DNA of 36,444 nt from Pseudomonadota bacterium (GCA_021818425.1 JAKAEC010000017.1:1-36444), one strand, 5' to 3'; positions 25,242 to 34,865 are shown, counted from the stretch's first letter. Program-made: numbers and translations. The notes: generated by a model not told the origin, from the letters alone.

Positions 25242-27553
25242 TCAGTCTTGTAGCACGTAGCTGAACAGACGCACGCGCCTGTCCTCACCTGTCTCACGGT
25301 AGATGCCTTGGATTTCTGTCTCGAAGCCTGGAAACAGGTTGCTTCCGTCCTCGACCATCCGCAGGTAGGTGAGCAGCGGTAACTTGGCACCGCCATAGCG
25401 TACGCTGGGCAGAATGAGCCCGATACCGAGCGGATAAACCAGCGCTGTAGTGGCGGCGATGCGGCCGCTTAGCGCCTCCAGCGGCAAAAAATCCACGTTG
25501 TTGTGCAGCAGACTCTCCCATGCCTCACGCGGGGGACATAACCTGCTCCGGCAGATGTACGACCTGAAACAGCTCCCCTTGCACGCGGCTCGCCTCGTGG
25601 CGGCGATAGAAATCGTGCAGGGCGGCGCACAGATCGCGAACCCCCTTGCCGGTATAAGCCTCAGCGTGGCGCGCCGCGAAGTCCGGCATGGCCGCCGCCA
25701 ACGGCGCGTTGGCATCGTGCATTTCCTTGAAGGCGGTAAGCGCCGCCAATAGAGTACCAGCCTTGCTGGCCTCTAATCCCGGCGTCAGCAGAAAGAGAAC
25801 GGAGTTGAAATCATTCTTCTCTGGCACGATCCGCCGTTCGCGCAAAAATTCCGCCAGCACCGGTGCGGGCACGCCATGCTCCATATAGGCACCCGTAGCT
25901 CGGTCGAAGCCCGGGGTTAGAAGCGTGAGTTTATTGGGGTCAGTCATCGCGCAGTCGGGAGCAAGGTCCGGGAAGCCATGCCATGGGGCACCGGGCGCCA
26001 GCGCCCAGGCCTCAGACGTGCTCACGAAAATGTCGGTGGAAATGTCCTCCCATGGCTGACCGTCGAACACATCTGGCATGAACGGATCAAGGAACCACTC
26101 CTCCGACGCGTTACTGGCGCTCCTGGCGAAATCCTTGCCCAGATTGCGCAGCATCTTGCATATTTCAATGCCGAGACGGATCGTGTCATCCCATAGCACC
26201 TCCCCGGCCCTTCATCATCTGCGCGCCGACATCCAGCGAGGCAAATAGCGGATAAAAAGGCGAGGTGGAATAATGCAGCATGCACAGCTCGTTGAAACGC
26301 CGCGGCTCGACCCGCGCACGACCTTGCACGTGGGAGTCCTTCACATGGATCTGCGAGGCTTGGCTGAACCCGGCGAGTTGCTTATGGGTGGATTGCGTGG
26401 CGATGATGCCGGGATCACCCGGCTTCACCCCCAGCCCCATCGCGTAACCGCCCTTGAACAAGGGGGGATTTCATGAAATCTGCCCGGGCTTCATCGAACA
26501 GAATATAATCACAGAGCGGCCCAAGCTTTTGCAGGATCATCTCAGCGTTGTAGATGGTACCATCATAGGTGCATTGTTCGAGCACGCAGGCGCGGAATGG
26601 CCGCGGCTTGGTAGTAATCGATTTGTCTTCCATCAGAGGACTCTTGCCGATGGCCGCAAGAATGGCAGCTTCATCCAGAGCATCCCAGGACATCAGGCCG
26701 ATAAGCCCCTGGGCGTTGCGCGCGGTGGGCAGATGGATAGGAATGCCACCGCCAAACAACAGGGCACCATGCACCGCGGCCTTGTGGTTGTTACGGCCGA
26801 ACAGCACAGGATCGCCCGGCCCGACGATGGCAGACAATGCGATTTTGTTGGAGGTTGAGGTGCCGTTCAGTACGAAATAAGTTCGCCCGGCACCGAAAAT
26901 CTCCAACGCCGCAATCTCCGCCTTGCGCGCGGGGCCTTCATGCACCAGCAGATCACCCAGTTCGACGACTGAATTATCGAGATCGTTGCGGAACACCGCT
27001 TCGCCAAGATGCTCCACGAACACTTGGCCGATCGGACTCTTGCGATAGAATACGCCGCCATTGTGGCCAGGATAGGTTCAGAGTTGGTTGCCCTGCTCGG
27101 CATAATCCACCATCGCGCCAAAAACGGCGTCTTCAGGCTGTCGGCATAACGGCAGAGATGGTTGGCCAGATTCCGGGCGATGAAATCCGGTGAGTCCTCG
27201 CCCGAGAATACGTAGCCCGTAACATGACGCAGAGCTTCGACGCCGATTTCCTTGAATTGGTATCGCCGAACGAGTAGGAAGATCGGCATTTCCAGCCCGC
27301 GCGCACGCACTTGGCCAATGAAGGCTTCCACATCGCCGAAGGCCGCGCTGGCGCCCCATTTCACCAGGATGCAGCCAACGGCTGCGTCCGCTGCCACGGC
27401 CTGCATCGCATCCGTCAGATCGCCGGAGGGGGTGATGCTAATGTCCCGCGCCTCGATCACCGTGACGATTTCGTCGAGATGACGCTTCTCCGTCACACTC
27501 ATTTCCGCCACTTCCACAGCTAGTAGAAAGCGGAACATTTTTTCAAATCGCAT
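25242..27553 (-). pseudogene. Ornithine decarboxylase (SpeC/SpeF type), frameshifted
   Basis: Five minus-strand segments together cover a full ~720-residue PLP fold I decarboxylase. They include the N-terminal wing domain (MRFEKMFRFLLAVEVAEM), TYPGHNGGVFYRKSPIG, YFVLNGTSTSNKIALSAIV, ATQSTHKQLAGFSQAS with the PLP lysine, FLLTPGLEASKAGTLLAAL, and a C-terminus with LPLEALSGRIAATT and NLFPGFETEIQGIYRE. The lesions are: a frame change near 27122, a TGA at 27078-27080 in place of Trp, a frame change at a G6 run near 26462, one near 26200, and one at a G5 run near 25532. The sequence between catalytic segments resembles ornithine rather than arginine decarboxylases (FRNDLDNSVVELGDLLVHEG). Two lesions are at homopolymers, so read errors are possible, but the TGA is not explained that way. 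Confidence 0.87.
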
Positions 27554-27674
27554 TGGTATGTCATCTTTCGTCGCAAGTAGGAATGTGCCGGAGAAGATCT
27601 TCTGAACCTTGACGAGGATCAAGCTACGTCGGCGCCGGATGTGGCCTAGTTAAAAAATTTAAGGAGATAGAATT

Positions 27675-29984
27675 ATGGCAAAGAGGAACCTAAAACCTGA
27701 ATTGCTGACTATGTACGTGCTGTTGGTAAGCGATAAACCGCGCCAGGAAAGCGCGACCGGACGCGCGGCACGAATTCTGATTCAGGATCTGCACGAGCAT
27801 GACGTCGAAGTCATCATTTCCACCAGTGTCGGAGATGGGCAGGCAGTGATTGATTCTGATCCGCATCTGCAAGCCGTGATACTGGACTGGGATTTGAAGA
27901 CCGATCCTGGGCATCGGCACGCAATGGACCTACTGAGTGATCTGCGCTCTCGCAATGCCACGCTACCGGTATTTTTATTAGCGGAACGGAGTGATGCCGC
28001 GCATGTCCCGGCCGAAGTAATGGAAGAAGCGGATGAGTTCATCTGGCTGCTTGAAGATACAATGCAGTTTATCAGTGAGCGTATCGTGGCTGCAGTTCAG
28101 CGCTACCGCGCCGCACTTCTGCCACCAATGTTCGGCGCTCTAGTCGCATTTGCGAAGGAAGCTGAATATTCTTGGCATACACCTGGCCATACTGGCGGTA
28201 CTGCGTTTCTGCGCTCCCCGGTCGGACGGATGTTCCATGATTATTTTGGCGAAGCGCTGCTACGTTCCGATCTTTCCATTTCCGTCGGCGAGCTTGGTTC
28301 TCTGCTCGACCATTCGGGCCCAATCGGCGAAGGCGAGAAATATGCCGCGCGTGTATTCGGCGCGGACAGAACCTATTACGTGACCAATGGCACATCTACC
28401 TCTAACCGAGTGGTGATGATGGGCACGGTAGCACGCGGACAAACCGTGCTGGTCGACCGGAACTGTCACAAGTCAATTGAACATGGCCTTAGCCTAACGG
28501 GCGGTATTCCTGTTTATATAAAGCCACAACGCAACCATCTCGGTCTCATCGGCCCGATTCCGCTTAGCAGTTTTGCGCCAGATGCCATCGCCCGCAACAT
28601 CGCCCATGCACCGCTTGCCGGTAGCAAAGAAAGGCCGGCATTGGCCATCATCACCAATTCTACCTATGACGGGTTATGCTACGACGCGGCGCGGGTGGAA
28701 GAACAGCTTAGTAAATCGCTTGACCGCGTGCTCTTCGATGAGGCTTGGTTCGCCTATGCACGCTTCAACCCTATCTATCGCGGCCGCCATGCCATGCGCG
28801 GCGGACTGAAGGATTTTGTACGCGGAGGTCCTACTGTATTCGCTACGCAGTCAACGCACAAGCTGCTAGCAGCTCTGTCGCAGGCGTCGATGATTCATCT
28901 GCGCGAGGGTCGAGCGGCGGTGGACCTCACCTGTTTCAATGAGGCCTTCATGATGCATGCCTCGACCTCACCTCAATATGCGATCATTGCCTCCAATGAC
29001 GTCAGCGCCGCAATGATGGATGGCGTGGGCGGCAAGTTGTTAACTGGCGAAGCAATTGCGGAAGCAATCTCCTTTCGACAGGTTCTGGCACGGCTGCATA
29101 CGCAATTCACCACACGGGGGGACTGGTTCTTTTTCGCTTGGCAGCCGGAAGAGGTACATGATGGCGACCGGACTCTGCGTTTCGAGGACGCGCCGGAGGC
29201 AATGCTTGCGGAGATACCCGCCTGCTGGATGCTGGAACCTGGTGCATCATGGCATGGATTCGCCGAGCTTGAACCAGATTATTGCATGCTGGACCCGATC
29301 AAGGTGACGGTAGTTACGCCGGGCATATCACCCTCCGGTGATATGGCGAAAACAGGTATCCCGGCACCGCTGCTCTCGGCTTATTTGGGAGAACGGGGAA
29401 TCGTGGTCGAGAAGACCGCGAATTTCTCTATCCTATTCCTGTTCTCCATCGGCGTGACAAAAGGAAAGTGGGGATCTCTAGTCAACGCACTGCTGGAATT
29501 CAAGCGTGATTACGATAGCAACGTGCCATTGATCCAGGCAATGCCTGCGTTGACCGCCAGCCATCCCGCCGCCTATGGCGCACTTGGCATCAAAGATCTG
29601 GCCCAGGCAATGTTCGAAGCCTTGCGGTTGGGCCAAATGCCGCAATTGCTGGAGACCGCATACACTGCATACCCCCATGCCACCTGCACACCCGCTGCCG
29701 CTTATGACCGGCTAATACGGGGGGAAAGCAGCAAAGTTACGCTGACGGCACTGGCGGATAACATTGCGGCGACCGCCATCGTGCCGTACCCTCCGGGTAT
29801 TCCACTACTGATGCCGGGTGAGGCGTTGGGTAAGCAGGACGGACCGGTGCTGCGCTATCTCACGGCTCTACAGGATTTCGACCGGCAATTTCCCGGCTTT
29901 GAGCACGAGACCCATGGCATTACCATCGAGGCAGGAGACTATTACGGCCGACGTTTCTTGTCCCTGCGCGGGAGCAATGCCTGA
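27675..29984 (+). CDS. adiA: Biodegradative arginine decarboxylase (AdiA type)
   Basis: It converts arginine to agmatine and CO2, consuming a proton in the cytoplasm. The N-terminal receiver-like wing domain (residues ~1-135) precedes the PLP domain: SWHTPGHTGGTAFLRSPVGR, LGSLLDHSGPIGEGEKYAAR, VFGADRTYYVTNGTSTSNR, VDRNCHKSIEHGLSLTGG, VLFDEAWFAYARFNPIY and FATQSTHKLLAALSQAS with the PLP lysine (residue 396). The C-terminal domain ends with DRQFPGFEHETHG. Likeness to E. coli AdiA is strong throughout, favouring arginine over lysine or ornithine. The 769-residue length fits. AAGGAG lies 8 bp before the ATG. It is divergent from the dead ornithine decarboxylase and convergent with the antiporter gene. 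Confidence 0.93.
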   Translation: MAKRNLKPELLTMYVLLVSDKPRQESATGRAARILIQDLHEHDVEVIISTSVGDGQAVIDSDPHLQAVILDWDLKTDPGHRHAMDLLSDLRSRNATLPVFLLAERSDAAHVPAEVMEEADEFIWLLEDTMQFISERIVAAVQRYRAALLPPMFGALVAFAKEAEYSWHTPGHTGGTAFLRSPVGRMFHDYFGEALLRSDLSISVGELGSLLDHSGPIGEGEKYAARVFGADRTYYVTNGTSTSNRVVMMGTVARGQTVLVDRNCHKSIEHGLSLTGGIPVYIKPQRNHLGLIGPIPLSSFAPDAIARNIAHAPLAGSKERPALAIITNSTYDGLCYDAARVEEQLSKSLDRVLFDEAWFAYARFNPIYRGRHAMRGGLKDFVRGGPTVFATQSTHKLLAALSQASMIHLREGRAAVDLTCFNEAFMMHASTSPQYAIIASNDVSAAMMDGVGGKLLTGEAIAEAISFRQVLARLHTQFTTRGDWFFFAWQPEEVHDGDRTLRFEDAPEAMLAEIPACWMLEPGASWHGFAELEPDYCMLDPIKVTVVTPGISPSGDMAKTGIPAPLLSAYLGERGIVVEKTANFSILFLFSIGVTKGKWGSLVNALLEFKRDYDSNVPLIQAMPALTASHPAAYGALGIKDLAQAMFEALRLGQMPQLLETAYTAYPHATCTPAAAYDRLIRGESSKVTLTALADNIAATAIVPYPPGIPLLMPGEALGKQDGPVLRYLTALQDFDRQFPGFEHETHGITIEAGDYYGRRFLSLRGSNA

Positions 29985-30245
29985 CGCCGATTAAGCAAGC
30001 CGCTCATTCGCGGCATGAAGGGACGCTGTTTGTATATCGCCAGGAATGCGGCAGGCAAGTTTAGCGAGATGCATCATGACGCATCCGCTCCAGGTACTTT
30101 GGTAAGTAATTTGATGCCGCTAGACAGAGTCTACCACCCGATCCAGATGCCTAATTAATTTAAATAGATCATTCAGAGCTATGTTCAGGCGCGGAACAGA
30201 CTTACGTCACCGACCAGCCTGGTAGATCTGGCGCTTCGGGCAAGA

Positions 30246-30282
30246 AAAGAGGCGCTGAAGGATCATTCCACGGCGCCTCTTT
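30246..30282. terminator. Bidirectional intrinsic terminator between adiA and arcD
   Basis: AAAGAGGCGC (30246-30255) and GCGCCTCTTT (30273-30282) form a perfect 10-bp stem with a 17-nt loop. Flanking A and T runs make it usable in both directions. It sits 16 bp from the antiporter stop and 262 bp from the adiA stop, between two convergent genes. Confidence 0.8.
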
Positions 30283-30298
30283 ATCCGCCGACAAACGT

Positions 30299-31795
30299 TC
30301 AGCCGATACTGACGGTACCGTTGGCGATTAGCACGACGGAGACAACCGCCACGATCACCATGAACACCGCGGCCACCGCTTCCTCGCGATTGAACACCGG
30401 AGCGCCAGACGCTTTTTCCTTCTGTGCATACCAATAGACCGGGATGCCGATGGCGTATACAATTGTCGATAACAAAACGAATTGAAGACCGGCCGCATAG
30501 AGTAGCCAAACTGCATAGACAGAACCAGCAAGACCGCTGATCAGTGCCGCAGTTTTACTCTCGTTGCCGTGTGCTACGATGAAAGCGGGCTTGCGGGCGT
30601 AGAGGAACAGGTAGGCAGTGCTTGCGAAATAGGGAGGCAGGATCATCACGCCGGTGATCGCTACCATCCAGAGCCAAGCATTATTGGCATACATCACGAC
30701 AAACATCGTTGCTTGCATGACCAGCGTGGAGAGCATCAGCGAAGGCGCTGGCGAGTGACGACTATTTTCATGTGACAGGAATTTCGGAAATACGCCGTCC
30801 CGCGCGCCTTCGAATGGAAGCTCCGCGACCAGAATAGTCCAGGCCAACCAACAGCTCAGCACCGAGACCAGCACCGCGAGAACGATGCAGACCGCACCCA
30901 CATGGCCAACAATATGCTGCAGCACATAGGCGGTAGAGGGGCCATTCAATTTGGCGAGCTGAGCCTGGGTCATCACCCCGAACGGCAGCACTGAAACCAG
31001 GGCGTACAGCATCAGGCAGACGAAAAGGCCAATCAAGGTCGCGCGACCAACGTCCGACGAATGGCGTGCCCGCCCGGAGACGACGACAGCACCCTCGATG
31101 CCGATGAACACCCAAAGGGTTACCATCATCGTGCTTTTGACCTGTATGAGCAAGTTGCCCAGATTCGCATGCGTCGCCCAAATGTCGGTGAAGAATTTGA
31201 CGTGATTGAAAAAGACTCCAAGAATGACAATCAGCGCAAGAATCGGGATGATTTTTGCCGCCGTTGCCACAGCGTTGAGGAATGCAGCGCTCTTCACCCC
31301 TGCCAACACCAGGAAATACATCACCCAGATAAGGACGGAGCCGCCGATGACTGCCTGCCAGGACTTGCCGCTGAGCAGGCTTGGATAGAAGTAACCCAAG
31401 GTCTGCATTAGCAGCACGGCGAAGCCGACATTGCCGAAGGCAGAACTCAGCCAATAGCCCCAGGCGGAATTGAAACCGGCGAACCGACCGAAGCCTTCGC
31501 GCGCGTAGGAATAGATGCCCGCCTTCAGTTCAGGGCGCTTGTCGGCTAGGGTGCGAAAAGTATCGGCCAGAAAATACATGCCGACACCCGTGACGATCCA
31601 GGCAATGACCACCGCGCCAAGGCCCGCCCCACTCGCCATATTCTGCGGCAGATTGAATACACCGCCGCCGATCATTGAACCGATAACGACACCGGTCAAC
31701 ATCAACAGCCCGAGCCTGCGCGTTTCCGGCTGTGCGCTTCCATTTACTGATGCCTGACCCTGCTGTTGCGCCGAGGTCTTGTCCAAAGCGTCCAT
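30299..31795 (-). CDS. arcD: Arginine/ornithine antiporter, APC family (ArcD-like)
   Basis: An inner-membrane amino-acid exchanger with 12-13 predicted helices. The first helix carries GVVIGSMIGGGVFNLPQNMA, the substrate-backbone site typical of the APC family. TLADKRPELKAGIYSYAREGFG and GFNSAWGYWLSSAFGNVGFA resemble the Pseudomonas arginine/ornithine antiporter. It would bring in arginine in exchange for ornithine (ADI pathway) or possibly agmatine (AdiA). Length 498. An FNR-type palindrome precedes it, and a terminator lies just beyond its stop. Exact exchange partner cannot be read from sequence. Confidence 0.87.
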   Translation of the reverse strand: MDALDKTSAQQQGQASVNGSAQPETRRLGLLMLTGVVIGSMIGGGVFNLPQNMASGAGLGAVVIAWIVTGVGMYFLADTFRTLADKRPELKAGIYSYAREGFGRFAGFNSAWGYWLSSAFGNVGFAVLLMQTLGYFYPSLLSGKSWQAVIGGSVLIWVMYFLVLAGVKSAAFLNAVATAAKIIPILALIVILGVFFNHVKFFTDIWATHANLGNLLIQVKSTMMVTLWVFIGIEGAVVVSGRARHSSDVGRATLIGLFVCLMLYALVSVLPFGVMTQAQLAKLNGPSTAYVLQHIVGHVGAVCIVLAVLVSVLSCWLAWTILVAELPFEGARDGVFPKFLSHENSRHSPAPSLMLSTLVMQATMFVVMYANNAWLWMVAITGVMILPPYFASTAYLFLYARKPAFIVAHGNESKTAALISGLAGSVYAVWLLYAAGLQFVLLSTIVYAIGIPVYWYAQKEKASGAPVFNREEAVAAVFMVIVAVVSVVLIANGTVSIG

Positions 31796-31823
31796 GGGAA
31801 GTTCTCTCTAGATTTGCACGCAT

Positions 31824-31863
31824 ATTATCGTGGCGTCGCAACGATCGCCTTGACTTGCGTCAA
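31824..31863 (-). promoter_or_regulatory. Probable arcD promoter with FNR-type box
   Basis: On the minus strand TTGACGCAAGTCAA (31863-31850) is a perfect palindrome matching 8 of 10 FNR positions. Downstream is a -10-like GATAAT (31829-31824). The box centre would lie near -40, as in FNR class II promoters. The transcript would start about 20 bp before the arcD ATG. Confidence 0.6.
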
Positions 31864-31911
31864 TCATCGCTGATCGGCGTCGCGACGACATCGAGCATTT
31901 GCCCGTCTCCT

Positions 31912-32849
31912 CTTAGAACCTGACTCTGAATGGTAGTATGTCTACCGCTGACGTACGATTTTTCTTGTGAGCATTCGGATGTTGGCGAGCAGGACCCATG
32001 TGGTTGCACTGGCGATTGTTGCCTCGAAATCCCTGGCAAGGCGGCGGCATCGGACGAGCCAGGCGAAGGTTCTCTCGACAAGCCATCGACGGGTCAGAAG
32101 TTCAAATCCCTCTGCTTTGCCTGATAGTTTTACGATTTGTATAGTCCATTTGCCGATTTTTTCGAGGCGTTCTTGCAGTTTAGGCCCGGCGTAGCCGCCA
32201 CCTGCAAAGACATGCCGCAGTGACGGATATTTCTTGCGGATGGATTTGAGCACGTCGGGCGCACCATCTCGATCTTGAACATCGGCGGGATGGATAACCA
32301 AGCCAACGAGGTTCCCGAGTGTATCGGTGACGATATGCCGTTTGCGCCCCTTGATCTTCGTACCTGCATCGAACCCGCGGCCCGCCCGCCTCGGCCGTTT
32401 CCACCGACTGGTGGTCGATCACGCCCGCGGTTGGCGATGCCGAGCGTCCAGCGATTTCCCGAGCCATCGCGACCAGGGCGCGGTTGATGCGTACGAGAGT
32501 GCCGTCACGGCCGAAGCGGTAGAAATATGCCTACACCGTTGTGAAAGGCGCGATCTCTCTGGGGAGTTGCCGCCACTTGCAGCCCGTGGATAACATGTAG
32601 AGAATTGCCTCAACAATCACGCGCAGCGAGACAGAGCGCGGCCGCCCCCGTCGGGCAGGCGCCGGCATGAAGGGCGCGATCAGCGCCCATTCGGCATCGG
32701 TAAGGTTGCTTGCATAGCGTAGGCCATCCCGACAGTATCGCTGCCGGTCGGTTTCAGTCCAAGTCATCGTGATCCCGTCCGTTGTTGCAAACCAACAGAA
32801 TCACAACCGACTGAAATCGCTAAATTATCTTTTCCGTTCAGGTTCTAAG
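31912..32849 (-). mobile_element. IS5-family (IS427/IS1031-like) element, inactive
   Basis: Terminal inverted repeats CTTAGAACCTGA lie at 31912-31923 and 32838-32849, so the element spans 938 bp. The minus-strand transposase reads NLTDAEWALIAPFMPAPARRG, then a TAG in place of Gln (near 32531), then YFYRFGRDGTLVRIN and GVIDHQSVETAEAGG. A 2-base deletion follows near 32380, then VIHPADVQDRDGAPDVLKSI and LVERTFAWLVRCRRLARDFE. The second catalytic Asp is changed to Gly (FAGGGYAG instead of FADGGYAG, codon near 32200). It therefore has a nonsense codon, a frameshift and a lost catalytic residue. No target duplication was recognised. Confidence 0.88.
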
Positions 32850-33140
32850 GCACATGACGATGGGATACTCGACAAGCAACTGACGATGTTATCGCGTCCA
32901 AAGCTGTTTCCCATTGATAAGCTCGGCTATCTGCCGTTCGAGGCCAATGCCGCTCACCTGTCCTTCCAACTGATCTCGCGGCGTTACGCGCTGGGCTCAA
33001 TCCTGATTACCTCGAACCGCCCGGTCGGTGAGTGGGGCAGCGTATTTAGTGATCCGGTCGTTGCCACCGCGATCCTGGCCCCCCTGCTGCGCCATTCCAC
33101 CGTAATCACCATCCGTGGGGACGGCTACCGGTTCCGCTAA
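32850..33140 (+). pseudogene. IS21-type IstB helper ATPase, C-terminal fragment
   Basis: The frame reads AHDDGILDKQLTMLSRPKLF, DKLGYLPFEANAAHLSFQLI, LGSILITSNRPVGEWGSVF and STVITIRGDGYRFR. This is the C-terminal half of IstB, including its Walker B region (PIDKLGYLPF, with Lys where Glu is usual). The fragment begins exactly at the IS5 right end, so that junction cut it. A stop follows GYRFR where family members usually continue EKRR. The matching N-terminal half is not at the left IS5 end. Confidence 0.85.
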
Positions 33141-33142
33141 AA

Positions 33143-33182
33143 GCGCCGCTCGGGCCTTCTGCAGAAGGCCCGAGCGGCGCTC
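33143..33182. repeat. Perfect 40-bp palindrome
   Basis: AGCGCCGCTCGGGCCTTCTG (33143-33162) is followed directly by its exact complement, without a spacer. It starts 3 bp after the IstB-fragment stop and is GC-rich, with no T run. It could be a terminator-like hairpin or a fold-back copy of the istB tail. Confidence 0.9.
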
Positions 33183-33522
33183 GCATGCCTGGTTGCCTTC
33201 AGGGCGCATTGAAGCGCAGGCTACCGTATCGACCCCAGACACTGTGGTCGCCTCCAAATCTGCGCCCCTTAGGCCAGACCTCGCGCCGGCTCCGCCTCCA
33301 TTCGATTTAGCGTCATCGGCACTGCCCAACCGGTTCATTGAAACAGCAGCCCTCTTGCCGATTTACCTAGCGAGGGGTCATCCTTATGCGCAGGCCTCCA
33401 GCCCTTTCTCCTGGTGGCACCTGTCAAAGCAAACTGCCTCCATCGCCCAGTTAATCACGAGGGCGAGGTGCTGGATGTGAATCGGCACGCCGGCTATGAC
33501 AAGATAATGGCAACCAGCATCA

Positions 33523-33809
33523 AGCGGAGCCATGAACCACCACGCATTGTCGGTGACCTGCTGCAGGCTGAGGTTGCGGAGAAGCAGGAACGATCGATCA
33601 AATACCAGATCAGTACGGCCAAATTGCCGCTCGCCAAGGATATCGAGGATTTTGAATTCGATGGTACGCCGTTCAACGAGGCACTCGTGCGCGACCTCGC
33701 GGGCGGTGGGTTCATTGCCGCCTAGCGCAACACCGTGCTGGTGGGCCGCACCGGTACCGACAAGAGCCATCTGGCGATTGCCACTGCGCGCGCCTGCATC
33801 CGAACCTGG
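33523..33809 (+). pseudogene. IS21-type IstB helper ATPase, N-terminal fragment
   Basis: PPRIVGDLLQAEVAEKQERS, IKYQISTAKLPLAKDIEDFE and FNEALVRDLAGGGFIAA are the IstB N-terminus. A TAG at 33723-33725 interrupts it. The Walker A region reads GRTGTDKSHLAIA, with the second Gly and the Gly before Lys lost compared with GGTGTGKTHLAIA, so ATP binding would fail. It stands about 380 bp after the C-terminal fragment, in the wrong order for a single gene. The preceding ~120 bp (NHEGEVLDV) may be an IS6-type transposase scrap; this is weak. Confidence 0.8.
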
Positions 33810-34024
33810 CCAATATCTACCGTGACAAGGTTGCAGCCCTGCATGAGGCCCTGACGGACCCGTCGACCAAGGACGAAGCCTTCGGGATTATTCGCGGTCT
33901 GACCGAAGAGGTCCATCTGGTTCCTGAAGCTGGCGAGCTGCGCGTTGAGATCCGCGGTGCTTTGGCTGGAATCCTCGCCCTGGGTTCCAAAAAGGACAAA
34001 GCCGCCCGCATGTCTGCGTCATAA
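33794..34024 (+). pseudogene. Serine site-specific recombinase, C-terminal fragment
   Basis: LHPNLANIYRDKVAALHEAL, DEAFGIIRGLTEEVHLVPEA and GELRVEIRGALAGILALGS resemble the extreme C-terminus of large serine recombinases found on mobile elements of alphaproteobacteria. Only 76 codons remain, without the catalytic N-terminal domain. The fragment fuses to the IstB remnant within about 15 bp, marking a recombination junction. Confidence 0.75.
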
Positions 34025-34147
34025 TTCTTTGATTTATAATGGCAGAGGTGGTTGCGGGGGCTCACAGGCATCTTTGCCGAACACGGCTTCACTCAGACGC
34101 TCAGGGTTAACAAATGTTAGAACCCCAAAGAGGCACGGAGCCGACTT

Positions 34148-34690
34148 TCAGAGCGGCGCGGGATAGCGCGGCCAAGCGCACAAATACCGACTGAGCAGCG
34201 CCGACGATGTGACCGCGCATACCGTGAACGGCAACACCACCGCGACGGCGAAGAACGGGCCGGGGTGCAGAAGCGCCGGGTACATTGCGAGAGCCACGCC
34301 TGGCGGGTGATAGGCGCGGATAAAGGGCAGCAATACGAGAGCCAAGAGAGCGGCCCCCGCAGCGACGTCTGGACCACCACCAAGTAAGCCGACCAGGGCG
34401 GTACCCAGGGCCGCACCCGTCGTCGAGCCGACAACAATGGCGAAAGGTTGCGCGATCTTTGCGGCCGAAAGGTAGAGCAATATGGTCAATGTCGCGGCAA
34501 AAGGAGGGACCAAGAATACCGCCTGACGTGTCCGATCAAGCGCTGCAAGCGCCCCAAGGAGCACCGCCATCCACAAAAATCCAGCCGGCATAGGACGCTG
34601 GTTAGTACCCCAGCCGGAGATCAATCGGCGCAATGCGTTCATGTCGTTGGTCCATTCGCAATACTGCATAGAATTTGTGCCCACCAACAA
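34148..34690 (-). CDS. HPP-family integral membrane protein
   Basis: Four to five hydrophobic helices (FLWMAVLLGALAALD, AVFLVPPFAATLTILLYLS, FAIVVGSTTGAALGTALVGL, AAGAALLALVLLPFIRAY, FFAVAVVLPFTVCAVTSSAL) surround the motif RAYHPPGVALAMYPALL, the HPP signature that names the family. Some members move nitrite. The length of about 160-180 residues fits. ATG 34690 is the outer start; ATG 34642 (MNALRRLISGW) is more likely by homology, but neither has a good ribosome site. It is flanked by IS debris on both sides. Confidence 0.78.
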   Translation of the reverse strand: MLVGTNSMQYCEWTNDMNALRRLISGWGTNQRPMPAGFLWMAVLLGALAALDRTRQAVFLVPPFAATLTILLYLSAAKIAQPFAIVVGSTTGAALGTALVGLLGGGPDVAAGAALLALVLLPFIRAYHPPGVALAMYPALLHPGPFFAVAVVLPFTVCAVTSSALLSRYLCAWPRYPAPL

Positions 34691-34865
34691 TCATAGCAAG
34701 ATGGGCGGCTAGCTATTTTATACCCGTAGAAGCAAGAAGAAACTCGGCACCACGGAACGGAAGGGGCGACGTTGAAAAAATTGGCACGCAGCCCCGATGT
34801 CAGAATCCCGACGATTTCGGGAACTGTCGTACGAAAAATGAAGCGGCTATGACAAGTACCAAATA

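Noticed and set aside
34806-34822. Small hairpin TCCCGA-CGATT-TCGGGA as a terminator
   Set aside because: Short stem, no T run and no gene clearly ending there.
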